The notes beneath the pieces are model-generated. The model had not been told where the DNA came from. It did not search any database and saw nothing but the letters and a program-made list of their open reading frames with translations. DNA of 64,000 nucleotides from Castanea sativa (taxonomy: Eukaryota; Streptophyta; Magnoliopsida; Fagales; Fagaceae). The stretch lies in NCBI RefSeq assembly GCF_040712315.1, contig NC_134020.1, positions 50,329,751 through 50,393,750 of the forward strand, in the 5' to 3' direction. Position 1 is the first letter of the stretch. Each line of letters opens with the position of its first letter. A program made the translations under genes and the position numbers. This document shows positions 1 to 22,275 of this stretch, piece by piece.

Positions 1-349
1 TTACAAAGAATAGAAAAAAATTATTTGTCATTGAGAAAAAATCCAATTAGGTTCTAAATTGAATTTCAATTGTTGTCTAATTTTGTACCACGTATTTTAT
101 TTAAGTTTTTTGTTTTTTTAATTTTTGTTCGAAGTGAGTTACTAAGGTACAAAATACAAAAAGCCTAATATAAATAAATCATAAAAAATCCAATAAAAAA
201 GGAGTAAACTCATGTGTATATAAGAAATTAAAATAAAAAAAATAAAAGAGAGAGAGAGAGAGTATAATTTGAAACCATACATGTGTGTAATAGTAATTTT
301 TTTAAATTGTACCATACATATGCATAAATTATAGACTAGTTTAATATAA

Positions 350-3207
<2,858 letters not shown>

Positions 3208-3884
3208 TGAGTATGCTTTTGTTGAACTATACAGTGGCATCAAACCATCTCCAGACGATAGACTTTAAAATCATTTCTTCTCTATTTTATGTTCTTTAAA
3301 AAATGTTTGTATTCAGTAAAATAAAATAAAAGAAAAATAATGTTATTGTTAACAAACTCAAATATTTCTTAATAATCAATATATATACTGATTCTTCCAA
3401 AAACTTAAAATATTAGAAGATGATGAATTTATTCATTTAAGGTGGACACAGAGAATTGAACCCACGACTTCTTACTCTATTACCATGGATGAAGCCATGT
3501 AGTGATTATATTTATTAAAAGATGGTGAATTTATTCATTTAATCTAAAACATGTTATTTGGCTTCTTCCTTGAGTAAAGCCATGTAGTTATCACAATTAA
3601 AGAGCAATTTCACGAATTATTGTTGGGTTTTAATTGTTGGTGGACAAACATGTTCAACCAAAGCATAGTATTCCATAGCTTTTGTAGAACAAATTTTGAT
3701 ACCGTCAAGTAATGTTTATCTGTATGATTGAGGATAGCCATGGATTGAAAGTTGATCTTCATCCAAGAACAGTAAAAAGAATTTATATAAGTGATTTCAA
3801 GGTGAGTAAATGATGTACAAGGTGTACAATATAGTTGAAATAGTTTTTTGATCATCAATTCAAAAATTCGAACTCAAAGTCAGC

Positions 3885-4060
3885 CAAAGTTATTAGTCTT
3901 TGTCAAAGAAAGTATACACTAGAGCTCTTACAAGATGCTGAGGTTAATTGGTTGTAAACCATCAAAAACACCAACGGAGTAGAATTTGAAGTTAGAGCAA
4001 AAACCAAGGTGAATTATTGTGTGATCCAAGTGTCTACAGAAGATCAGTTGTGTTAGGTCC
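3885..4060 (+). pseudogene. Copia retrotransposon pol remnant (RT C-terminal end)
   Basis: Short, frameshifted remnant. Pieces in successive frames read VISLCQRKYTLELLQDA, then IGCKPSKTPT, then GELLCDPSVYRRSV. These match in order the conserved end of Ty1/copia reverse transcriptase (S-Q-x-K-Y, then CKPxxTP, then G-x-LL-x-DP-x-x-YRRLVG). At least two frame changes and in-frame stops make it non-functional. The surrounding 3210-4120 is otherwise non-coding debris. A minus-strand ORF at 3610-3858 there has no recognisable motif. Confidence 0.7.
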
Positions 4061-4095
4061 ATATGTTTTAGTGTTGATAAACCATAACATGCGTG

Positions 4096-4130
4096 TCAAA
4101 TTATGAGCCTAGCTAGTCGTGAGTTTTGAT
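4096..4130 (+). repeat. Left piece of an interrupted dispersed repeat
   Basis: The stretch with GTGTCAAATTATGAG and GAGTTTTGAT matches 27345-27395, where the repeat is uninterrupted. The repeat resumes at about 12107. The roughly 8-kb block between carries the movement-protein element. TTTTGAT is present at both junctions (4124-4130 and 12107-12113). Confidence 0.6.
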
Positions 4131-4231
4131 CAAGAGAGTCAATCTCGTATCAGTAGTTGTACCGGTATGACTAATGGAACTATATATTTTGGTATTGGTC
4201 AATACTAGTGTATCGTTTCGGGTTTACCGTT

Positions 4232-4405
4232 ATTTTGATGTATATTCAATAAACACTGCTGTTTTCAATACTTTGAATTATTTTGATATACAACTACTTG
4301 GCTGGTTCTACCGCCTTACTTTCAATTATCATTTACTTTGAATTATTCCATATATCTGCTATCTGTTGTGCTTCCGCCTTCTGCACTGTCGTTCTTCCCC
4401 CTTTA
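4232..4405 (+). repeat. 5' terminal repeat (truncated LTR or R/U5) of the MP-bearing retroelement
   Basis: About 174 bp nearly identical to 11389-11562, including a poly(A) signal AATAAA at 4248-4253. It ends directly at a primer binding site. The right copy has an upstream promoter region (TATA at 11183) that is missing here, so the 5' repeat is truncated or reflects only the redundant end of a genomic RNA. Confidence 0.75.
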
Positions 4406-4419
4406 TGGTATCAAAGCCA
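4406..4419 (+). other. Primer binding site, tRNA-Met type
   Basis: TGGTATCAAAGCCA differs at one base from the complement of the plant initiator tRNA-Met 3' end (TGGTATCAGAGCCA). It abuts the end of the 5' repeat, as expected for LTR elements and caulimovirids. Confidence 0.75.
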
Positions 4420-4689
4420 TTCTTTCCTTAGCCAATAGTGTTGTTGTGTCTTTCATATTCTGTCCGTGTCTACCTGACCTTGTGATACTTCATTGTTGTG
4501 TTGGTCTCACCGTCGTTGGCGCCACCGCCATTGTAAAAAGTCCCAGATCTGAACAGTAAGGTCCGTGAAGCCAGGAGAGCGTAAGGGCGTGAGAAGAATA
4601 GGGCTGATGACCGGTATGTGTTACGAAATGCAACGGTTTTGAGAAAAACATGATAATTGAGTGTTATAACTAAATTAGATATTGATAGA

Positions 4690-6132
4690 ATGTGGAGATC
4701 CGACTCCTCTGTTAGCTCTAGGACTGATTGTCCTCCTGATATTGTGAATGAAGAAGACCTCACTGTAGGAGAAAGTGAGTACCCAGATTTTAAAAAATGA
4801 AATATTCCTAAGGTTTCTACTAAATCTGTTTATGATCTTACTTGGACTGAAAAAAAAAATATTTTCTTTGAATATAGAGCTAGAACTATTGAACAAACCT
4901 TTTCTATTTCCAAAACTCATGAAAAATGTTGTTTATTTTTCAAGAAAAATATTAACGAGTTTTTGTCCAAGAAAAATCTTAAATATTTACACATTGGTTT
5001 GGTTCAAATTGCTATTAAACCATTAACTAGAAAAGGAATTGATGCTTCTGTGCTTATGTGTTTACGTGATGCTAGATTTAAGAAATTTAATGATAGCATT
5101 CTTGGCATGATTACTGCTTCTTTGTATGATGGTCCTGTTTACTTTTATTGTTATCCTAATCTTGATCTTGCTCTTGCTTTAGATGATCCTAATATTATTA
5201 AAGCTTTAACTTTGAATATATTGACATCTGGTTATGATATGGATGATGGTAGTAGACCTTTTACTCTTATTTACCGAATTTTTTATAGATTGCTTGATTC
5301 CTAGCTAACTCCTCGGTCTAGAGGACGTGATCCTACTGGAAAAACTATGTTAATTCAATGTTTCACTCCTGATGCTAAGATCCAAGTCCCTAAAATGATT
5401 CAATGACAAGATATTACTCTTCCCAAATAATGGACTTTGGAACAAGTTGCACCACCTGTTAAACCTGTTTTTGATGAACTTGATCTTACTAAGATTGCAC
5501 AATATACTGATGGAACTGTTAAAATATTTTTTGATGATACCAAATGTTTTCCTACTCACAAACCTTTAAGTATCAATGAAGGAAGAAAGTCTTTTGTTGG
5601 ATCTAAAAGTGTTGTTAAAAGAAATGCTGATGTTGAGGAATTTTTGAAAAAGAATTTTGAACCACTTGATTTAAAGCTAAAAGGAGTTGCTAGCAACAAT
5701 TCCCAGGTTAGCAATACTTCTTATTCAACTAAACCTGAATTTCTCCCAAAATATGACCAAGAAGAAGAAGAAGATGCAAAATCTGATGCTCCTTCTGGAT
5801 CTAATTTTCCACCTATTGAAACTCCTCCTCCTTTCAAACATTTGCATGTGATAAATTTGATGGATATGGATGTTGGAACCCTTACTTTTCAAATTGATAT
5901 GGTTGCTTTGAGTAATGAATTCTTTTCTAAAGCAAACCGTGATAAAAGAAAGTATTACCAAAGTACTTTTGCCCAGTCTGAAAAAAACAAAATCAAAAGG
6001 AAATGGAGAGAAAAAATGAATTTGTTAAAACAACATATTTTGTTTTTTGATTATCTTGAGAATTATTATGTTTCAAGAAATGAGGTTCATACCAATTCCT
6101 TGAACGTAATAAAAAAAATCTGCTTTTGTTAA
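4690..6132 (+). pseudogene. Movement-protein-type ORF (30K superfamily), degraded
   Basis: One reading frame runs from ATG 4690 to 6132. In-frame stops lie at 4798, 5302, 5404 and 5428, and the frame ends at an A-rich frameshift near 6110-6130. The 4963-5304 part carries YLHIGLVQIAIKPLT, a conserved LRDAR, GPVYFYCYPNLDLAL and a YRIFYRLL block. These are the pattern of 30K-superfamily movement proteins, which shift viral genomes through plasmodesmata, and of their genomic homologues in plants. After 5437 the frame gives a linker with an acidic run, TPPPFKHLHVINLMDMD, and a basic region near 5935-6030. Inert as it stands because of the stops. Origin could be an endogenous pararetrovirus or an LTR element carrying an MP domain. 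Confidence 0.7.
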
Positions 6133-6181
6133 ACATGATAAAACTGTTGTTAAATCCAGTCATCCACCCCTTAAAACTGTT

Positions 6182-7711
6182 TTGATTACTTGCAAAAATG
6201 ATAAAGAAAGCACTGAGGTGAAAGCCTCCCCTTTCAAAATTGCTGATGATAAAACCTCTGTTTTTGCCATTATTGAACAAAACAATTTCACTAATGAATC
6301 TTTGCATATTATTGGTCAACAGCTTGACTATATTGAAGAAAAAATTGTTGAAAAACCTGCTGTTTCAAAGCCTGAGAAACCTTTGATTGATTTACCCAGT
6401 CAAAGAAAAAATATTGATTTCAAAACTTCTCAGAGTAAGACTTTTGACTTAGTTAATTCCCAAGGATCAACTGTTGAAAAGATTGAAAAAATGCTTGCTG
6501 ATTTAAAAGTTAAAACCGAGCAAACTTCTACTTTTAGAAGCGCTACTTGTGTTATTTCAAGAAATGAGAAAGAAATTATTTCTGATGACGACACAAACTC
6601 TGACTCATTATCTTCAAAATCTTCTAAAAATGCTTTTGATGATGGCATAAGTTTACCAGAAATTAAAAGATTTGTTGGAAAGCCCAATTGAACGTCTTTT
6701 ACAAAAAATTGGTATTCTAGACCCACTCCTCCTGATGTACAGTTTGAAGAAAGATCTTCTCAAACTCAATTTTCTGTTTCTGCTGATAAACTTTATGAAT
6801 GGAATATTGATGGTTTTTCTGAACAAGAAATTATTAACAAAATGGCTCACATGTCTATGGTTGGTATTGCATACATAAATAACCATGACAATCTTGATCA
6901 TCCTGATATTGTTGATTTGCTTGCATTGGGTTTTACTGGTTGTCTTCGAGGTTGGTGGGATTCACATCTCACAGAAGAATCCAGAGAATCTATTAAACAT
7001 GCTATTAAAAGAGATACTGATAGTATGCCTATTTTTTATGAAAATATTAATCGTGGCGTTCCTGATGGTGTTACTACTTTGGTTTACACCATTCTTAAAA
7101 ATTTTGTTGGTACTTCTTCCAATATTTCGTCTCGAATTTCTGACTATTTGAATAATTTAAGATGTCCTACTATGTCTGATTACAGATGGTACCAAGATGT
7201 ATTTACTTCCAGAGTCATGCTCAGAAAAGACTCTACGAAGCCTTATTGGAAAGAGAAGTTTATTGACGGTCTACCTCTTATCTTTGCTCATAAGGTAAAA
7301 AATGAATTAATTGGTAAAAATGATTCTATTGATTTTGATAATTTAACCTATGGTGATATTTTCAGCACTATTAAGAAAATTAGAATTAATATGTACAATG
7401 ATGAAAAATGGTTAAAACAACAGTTAAAAGATAAAAAGAAAGCTAAATATGAAATGGGTAATTTCTGTGAACAATATGGTTTACCTCCTATTGCCCCTTC
7501 TAGGCAAAAATGAAAAAGTAAACATGATAAGGTTTACAAAAGTTATTCCCATAAAAAGCATAAAAGATACAGAACCCACTTTGTTAAATCCAATAATTTT
7601 TATGCTAAAAACAAATCTGTTTTTCGAAAACATGATAAACAGAGATCAGGTAAAGGTAAGTGCTTTAACTGTGGCAAATTTGGCCATTTTAGTAAAAACT
7701 GTAATAGCCTG
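6182..7711 (+). pseudogene. Capsid/Gag-like ORF with CCHC zinc knuckle, degraded
   Basis: Single frame with an in-frame stop at 6689-6691 and another at 7511-7513. Order: acidic, Ser-rich spacer (6182-6690); motif FSVSADKLYEWNIDG (about 6770-6815); a helical Gag/coat-like region (6842-7510) with GFTGCLRGWWDSHLT and FWK/YWKEKFIDGLP-type residues; a basic stretch; then a CX2CX4HX4C knuckle, CFNCGKFGHFSKNC, at 7661-7702. This is the usual caulimovirid or retroelement capsid plus nucleic-acid-binding layout. Its frame differs from the upstream MP frame. The two stops make it non-functional unless read through. Capsid identity is inferred from position, knuckle and general pattern. Confidence 0.7.
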
Positions 7712-7716
7712 GTAAG

Positions 7717-8784
7717 TTGAAAAATAAGTTGAACATGTTAAACATTAATAATAATGATCAAAATGAGTTATTTCAGATTCTTGAATATGCTGCTTCAACT
7801 GATTCCTTTGAAGAGGATTTTTCCTCCTCATCTGATTCTGATTATCACTCCCGTAGTGATGTTTCTAAATCTCCTAATATTAAACTTGGCTGTAGAGATT
7901 CTTGCTGTAATGTGATTAAATCTGTTAAAATGTTAACCAAAAGTAAAGAAAATGATGATTTACTATTAACAATGATAAGTAAAATTGAAGACCCTAATTT
8001 ACAGAAAGATTATCTTGACAAGTTTTTGAAAAACTTAACAAAAGAAGATAAGGTTAAAAGACCTAATTCTACGATAATTTTTGAAGAAACTCTAAAAAGA
8101 TTTAATAAAAATAAATCAAAAGAGGTAACTATTAACAATCTTCAACATGAAATAAAAACTATTAAACAAGAAATAATTCAATTAAAAAATGAAGTTAAAA
8201 CTATTAAACATGATAATGATCATCTTAAACAAGAATTGTTAATTCTAAAGATTGATAAAACTATGGATAAACACCAATCTGATAATGATGAGCAAAAGGA
8301 TGGAGATGAATCCGGTCAACAAGCCTCTCCTTCTGGTAATGTTTCTGATCGTACCTTGATTAATTTGACTGATAATCAATTGTCTCTTGTTAAACATATG
8401 TTGCCCAAATGGTACACTAAAGTCAAAATTGTTGTTGCTCATGATTATGCCTTTGATGTTGTTGCTATGATTGATTCTGGTGCTGATGTTAATTGTATTC
8501 AAGAAGGACTGATTCCTTCTAAATATTTTGAAAAATCTACTAAAAGATTAGTTTCTGCTAATGGAACTAAAATGAAAATCAAGTATGAATTAAACAATGC
8601 TCACATTTGCCATGATAATGTTTGCTTTAAGATCTCCTCTATACTTGTTAAAAACATGACTGATAAAGTAATTCTTGGTTTGCCTTTTATTGATTCTTTG
8701 TATCATTTTCTTACTGAAGATAATGGAATTACTACTGATCCTTTTGGACAGAAAGTAAAATTCAAATTTTGTTCAAAGTGTTAA
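7717..8784 (+). CDS. Coiled-coil plus aspartic protease ORF of the retroelement
   Basis: Open frame of about 355 codons whose first codon is TTG, so it is probably reached by continuation or shift from the capsid frame (frame +1 relative to the knuckle). Residues about 140-185 form a heptad-rich coiled coil (INNLQHEIKTIKQEI and following). Near residue 250 is MIDSGADVNC, the catalytic D-S/T-G motif of retropepsin-type proteases, followed about 80 residues later by VILGLPFID, the conserved LG-x-P flap partner. Such proteases cut viral or element polyproteins. The frame is uninterrupted, but the reverse transcriptase that normally follows is absent. Confidence 0.72.
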   Translation: MKNKLNMLNINNNDQNELFQILEYAASTDSFEEDFSSSSDSDYHSRSDVSKSPNIKLGCRDSCCNVIKSVKMLTKSKENDDLLLTMISKIEDPNLQKDYLDKFLKNLTKEDKVKRPNSTIIFEETLKRFNKNKSKEVTINNLQHEIKTIKQEIIQLKNEVKTIKHDNDHLKQELLILKIDKTMDKHQSDNDEQKDGDESGQQASPSGNVSDRTLINLTDNQLSLVKHMLPKWYTKVKIVVAHDYAFDVVAMIDSGADVNCIQEGLIPSKYFEKSTKRLVSANGTKMKIKYELNNAHICHDNVCFKISSILVKNMTDKVILGLPFIDSLYHFLTEDNGITTDPFGQKVKFKFCSKC

Positions 8785-9349
8785 ACTCATATTGATAATA
8801 AACATCTTAGCTTCATTAAACAAAAGGATAGCTCTAAGAAGACTGGTGGACAACTCTCTGCTCATTTGTTGCCAACAATAATTGCCAATTGTCACAGTGT
8901 CTTGATGAATGATAGCTACCCTGACAATATGGATATCTCTCTTGTTGACTACTTGCATGATGACAAAAACTCCAGTGAAAGGCATATTTTCACCAAAGAA
9001 TGTCCTACGAATGCTAAAACTCAAAAAAAGCATTCTTTGCATTAGGCTTTTGACCAAGTCTTTGTTTTGGTCCAAATTTGTCCATAGCATGTTATCCTCT
9101 TACCACAATATTCTCCAAAATAATCATTGTCATTCTAACACTCATTTTCCAGCACAACTAATATATATTACTATTGACATTTGGCTTTTGAAACATACTT
9201 TTCAAAAGAATTTTATTGATACTATTTACTCTCACTTTTCCAAAAAATATTCTATCATACTATTAACTATGGCAACCTGGCTTAACATCCTCTTCCTTAC
9301 TTGGTAGGACACAGTAAGATTTAATACTACCACAACTAAGTGGAATATT
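8785..9349 (+). other. Remnant where reverse transcriptase/RNase H would be expected
   Basis: The protease frame continues after its stop as an open stretch to about 9043 without known motifs. Later frames are closed. No YxDD motif, RNase H motif or other polymerase signature is visible on either strand. About 1.5-2 kb of polymerase coding sequence seems to have been lost. Confidence 0.55.
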
Positions 9350-10801
9350 ATGACCTCTTCGGCAGAAAAGATGGACAAGGGGAAAGCACCTGCACAGGAC
9401 TTTCCTCGAGACAAAAGGTTCCCAGTGGGACACTCTTTTGTAATGCATGAAGGCACATCTTCTGGAGTAAAATCCAGTAATGCAACATCCCTTGAGGAAT
9501 TTGTCCCGGCAGAGGTGACATATTCTAGTGGTGATATCATATTAACCTTACAAGAAATATTGAACAAAGACTTGCAATTCCATAATGGAGTCTATAGTAA
9601 ATTACCAAATTCCATTAAATTCATTCTAGACAACCTTCAAACTGCCCATTCTTCAAACCACTACAAACTATTCAACAAAACCATAAGAGCACTTGAAATT
9701 CACCTTGTTAACCTTACTACCCAAATTGTTGACCCCACTACTGAAAATGCAGCCTTTGCCGACCAACTTTTTAATTGCCTTGTTTACACTCAAAACCATC
9801 ATGATGAATCGAACTTGATTAGTCAACTCTTTGGCAAAGAGGAAATCCATTCAATAGATAGAAAGACTATAATGGGTACTGATTTTGCTAGATTGAGTCT
9901 AAAAACCCAATCATTGCTTAAAAGTGCTGTTGCCAACTTGCCTCCAGAAGTACAAACTTGTATTTTTGAAAGCAAGGCTATGACTAAAGATCTTGATCTT
10001 TGGTTAAAACATTTCAAAACCCTTGTCTCAATTGCCCCTACTATTGTTGAACCTGATGGCCCCAACAAAGGCTACATGAAAAAGAAATGGGAAAAATACT
10101 TTGGAAGCAGTCTTAGAGTACATGAAAAAACCCATCATTTCTCTGGCCTTTTGATTAATTATGAAGATGGTTCTGATAATGATCCCTTCTGGCTTTCTCA
10201 AATGTTTGAATTTGGTTTTGTCAGACTCATCAAATTAATGAGTCATGATCAAATTAACCAGTTTCCTGATATTATCCAAAAGGCTGTTGCAGATGTTGCA
10301 GCAACCCCTTATGTTTCAATCCAATGTTGGAGTACTTTGCCCAAATGGGAAAAGAATAATTGGATGAATGTTCAACCTTCCAAGCATCTTGTTCTCATTA
10401 ATGGATATACTCACCAAGGTCAATGGTATGAAGGAAATGCTTATGTTTCACATAAACATCCCTATGCTCTTGCTGAATGTTGGAGAAGTTACTTTAATAA
10501 TCGAATCCTTGATGTCTCTGAAGAATTATGGAAAGACTACCATTTCTTTGGATGTACAGACATAATTTCTGTTTTTGTTAACAAACCTTATGCTTCTGCG
10601 GTCTGACACTTACAATGGGCAGAACATGATGACCCAAGAATATTTCTCACAAGAGATCCTGTTTACGAATCATTAATGTATTGTGGTTTCTGTAACCAAT
10701 ATTCAACTTATCATAAACATGAATGCAATGATGATCCCCCATGGAATCCCTCTCCAGAGGACCCTTATGCTGGTTACCCGTCTAATGCAGCTTCTACCTA
10801 G
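9350..10801 (+). pseudogene. Large 3' ORF of the retroelement, function unknown
   Basis: Starts with ATG at 9350, runs 418 codons to an in-frame TGA at 10604-10606, then stays open in the same frame to TAG at 10799-10801 (483 codon positions in all). The N-terminal 40 residues are basic and low complexity. The body is mixed alpha/beta with a Trp- and Tyr-rich C-terminal third (KWEKNNWMN, GYTHQGQWYEGNAYVSHKHP). Past the TGA lies CGFCNQYSTYHKHEC, a CX2CX6HX3C zinc-finger-like cluster. I do not recognise the family. Its place between the missing polymerase and the 3' repeat suggests a late element gene such as a transactivator or second structural protein. That is inference only. Confidence 0.5.
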
Positions 10802-11126
10802 AAGCATAGTGATCCCAGTACAAGACTTTCTTATTGGTCTAGCCAGATGATGTTACTAGTTACTATTTGCCGAAGATGCTTTCCTGATAATAATGATTTC
10901 TTGTTGACTATATTCTTATCTATAGGACAAACCATTCTGGCACCATCCTTACGTATCAACTTTCCTCCATTGTTGACTTTCCAAGATGAAGACTTTTCCA
11001 AAAGATAAAGCTATTTACTTGCTATTTTGCTGATATTTTGGGCACAACATGCCAAACTACTTTTGGTCTCAAAAGCTGATCTGATTCCTTCCGGATATTG
11101 CTCTCTTATTGCCCCTCACGGGTCCT

Positions 11127-11562
11127 GATATGAATAGTAAAATGTCACTATTTGCTTTATACTATTTACTACTTTACTCACTTATATAAGGGGGCTGTCC
11201 CTTATTGTTAAACTCAGAATCTTTTCTAGGATTTCCCTTAGAACTCTCCCTAGGACTTCCTTAGATCAAGATATCACACTGATTACACAAAGCTTGTAAC
11301 TAGGAACCAGGACTAGCTTTCAAGCCTTGTACAGTTTACCCAACCTGTTGATCACTGTAATCTTGTTGCTACTACTACTACTGTAAGTATTTTGATTTAT
11401 ATTCAATAAACACTGCTGTTTTCAATACTTTGAATTATTTTGATATATAACTACTTGGCTGGTTCTACCGCCTTACTTTCAATTATCATTTACTTTGAAT
11501 TATTCCATATATCTGCTATCTGTTGTGCTTCCGCCTTCTACGCTGTCGTCCTTCCCTCTTTA
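11127..11562 (+). repeat. 3' terminal repeat and promoter region of the MP-bearing element
   Basis: Contains TATATAAG at 11183-11190, expected start about 11215, then AATAAA at 11405-11410 and the 174-bp segment repeated at 4232-4405. The TATA-then-poly(A) spacing is that of an LTR U3-R-U5 or of a pararetroviral promoter with terminally redundant RNA. The left limit at TGATATGAATAG (11127) is a guess because the 5' copy lacks this part. Confidence 0.6.
11183..11190 (+). promoter_or_regulatory. TATA box of the element promoter
   Basis: TATATAAG followed by GGGGG, about 215 bases before the element's AATAAA. Typical of caulimovirid and LTR promoters. Confidence 0.55.
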
Positions 11563-11586
11563 TATATATATATATATATATATACA

Positions 11587-11618
<32 letters not shown>

Positions 11619-11638
11619 TATATATATATATATGTATG

Positions 11639-11689
<51 letters not shown>

Positions 11690-11708
11690 GTGTGTGTGTG
11701 TGTGTGTA
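11561..11708. repeat. Compound (TA)n/(TG)n/(TATG)n microsatellite
   Basis: Alternating blocks of TA, TG, TATG and TA directly at the right end of the retroelement. The many small ORFs across it are artefacts of the repeat. Confidence 0.9.
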
Positions 11709-12106
11709 TTATAATAAATATAAAAGCTTACTATAAAACATTACCTCAATTTAGATTAAATTATTCATGGTTTTAGACTTTAGCATCAATTATTAAAAAA
11801 AAACACAATATAAAAAATAGAAAGCTTAATTGTTCATTGCATACTAAGAAAACAAATCATACTAATAAGTTAATGCAAGTAAGTTACCATTCTGCCCTTA
11901 TAAAAATTCAAAAATTACAAAACAAAAAAAGGCTTTTTTTTTTTTTTCCTTGTATTGGCTGGTGCGCCCAGTACCGGCCAGTATTACCTGAAATTGGCCG
12001 GTATGGCTGGTTTTTAAACTAGTATGAAACGTTGGTGTTTTGATACTGGTATACGCACCGGTACGGTATATACTAGCCGGTACCAATACAATATTGACTA
12101 CCTTAA

Positions 12107-12290
12107 TTTTGATGTGTTGGCAATTGAAGATCTAGATGAAGACTCAAAGATTGCTCAAGAATTGCTAAAGAAAAGTGGAGTTTCAATAGGTGACTCCATT
12201 CTCAATTCCTCTAGATCAATCGAACCTTGGGAAGCCAAGTTTATGTTTCCTCGACTCCTGGTTGATCTATTGAGACACAAGATTTAACAA
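12107..12290 (+). repeat. Right piece of the interrupted dispersed repeat
   Basis: From TTTTGATGTG to GACACAAGATTT it matches 27380-27550 (shared GAAGATCTAG, TCAAGAA, TTTATGTTTCCTCGA, GATCTATTGAGA). It completes the repeat whose left piece is at 4096-4130. A short ORF at 12024-12287 crosses it but has no protein signature. Confidence 0.6.
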
Positions 12291-12555
12291 AGGCTAGTTT
12301 ATAACTATTGCATATGCACATCTACAATTAAAAACAATCACAATTAATACACACACACATAAAATATGTTTTTACCTAATTAGTAACGAGCTATACATAT
12401 TCATAGTATTACATATAAATGACTTATAAATTTAAATTATTTTTAGTTATACAAAGAAATAACTCATAAAAGTAAAATCATTCAAACTTTCTCTTATTCT
12501 AATTTTATATATATAGTTAGATATATGATTAGATTTTTTATGGTTTATATATAAA

Positions 12556-12735
12556 GTTAAGTTTGTTAGTATTAGTTTGTAATAGTTTAAAGGTAGAAGA
12601 TTAAGAGAGAAAAAAAGTTAGTAAGAGAAGCTAATCACGGTTTGCTCTATTTTCATTGTACATAAACAAAATCTTTGTATAGACTAATTAATCAATCCGA
12701 TTAGAGGAATTTTCTCAATCTTGTGGATTTTGACA
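12556..12735 (+). repeat. Copia-type LTR fragment in the 5' flank of GH1 copy B
   Basis: Closely matches 35526-35644, the 3' half of an LTR that follows a copia RNase H remnant upstream of copy C. It ends in TTTTGACA (…CA, as LTRs do). Homology between the B and C flanks starts inside this LTR and continues to the ATG. Confidence 0.6.
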
Positions 12736-12917
12736 GGGAGTAATCTATTTTGGAGGATATCTACAATTCTACGTAAAATGTCAAACAATCAGTTGAAGGA
12801 CAGCTATGATGATTAACATATTGCCTGTCCTTTTCCATGTTTTCTTTTATTTTCTTTTCTTTTCTTTCATCTCTATTTTTATCTTTTCTAAAAAAATAAG
12901 ATTACATAGTGCTCCTC

Positions 12918-12925
12918 TATAAATA
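12918..12925 (+). promoter_or_regulatory. TATA box, GH1 copy B
   Basis: TATAAATA 63 bases before the ATG at 12988, in a stretch shared with the copy C flank (35815). Confidence 0.55.
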
Positions 12926-12987
12926 AATAAATAAATAACCCAGTAGAATATACCTAGCTGCTACCCAATAAAAACCCAAAATCAATT

Positions 12988-22138
<9,151 letters not shown>

Positions 22139-22183
22139 TGTCTGTAACCTATAGAATAAAAGAACATTAATGTCACTGTTTAC

Positions 22184-22275
22184 AAACACAAATGTTTCTT
22201 AATTAAATTAGTGTATGTGTGTGTGTGTGTATATATAAGGTGATGTATTTTGTAAAATAATGTAAAGTATGATTA
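22184..22275. repeat. Left copy of a duplicated ~85-bp segment
   Basis: AAACACAAATGTTTCTTAAT through AATGTAAAGTATGATTA is repeated at 23242-23325. The spacers between are different AT/GT microsatellites. Confidence 0.8.

Noticed and set aside
4470..4763. Minus-strand ORFs under the MP-bearing element (also 5725-5961, 5993-6319, 6430-6726, 8245-8502)
   Set aside because: They are antisense shadows of the recognisable + strand frames.
11440..11736. Overlapping ORFs of 63-98 codons across the TA/TG microsatellite
   Set aside because: The translation is runs of Ile-Tyr and Val-Cys from dinucleotide repeats; not a protein.
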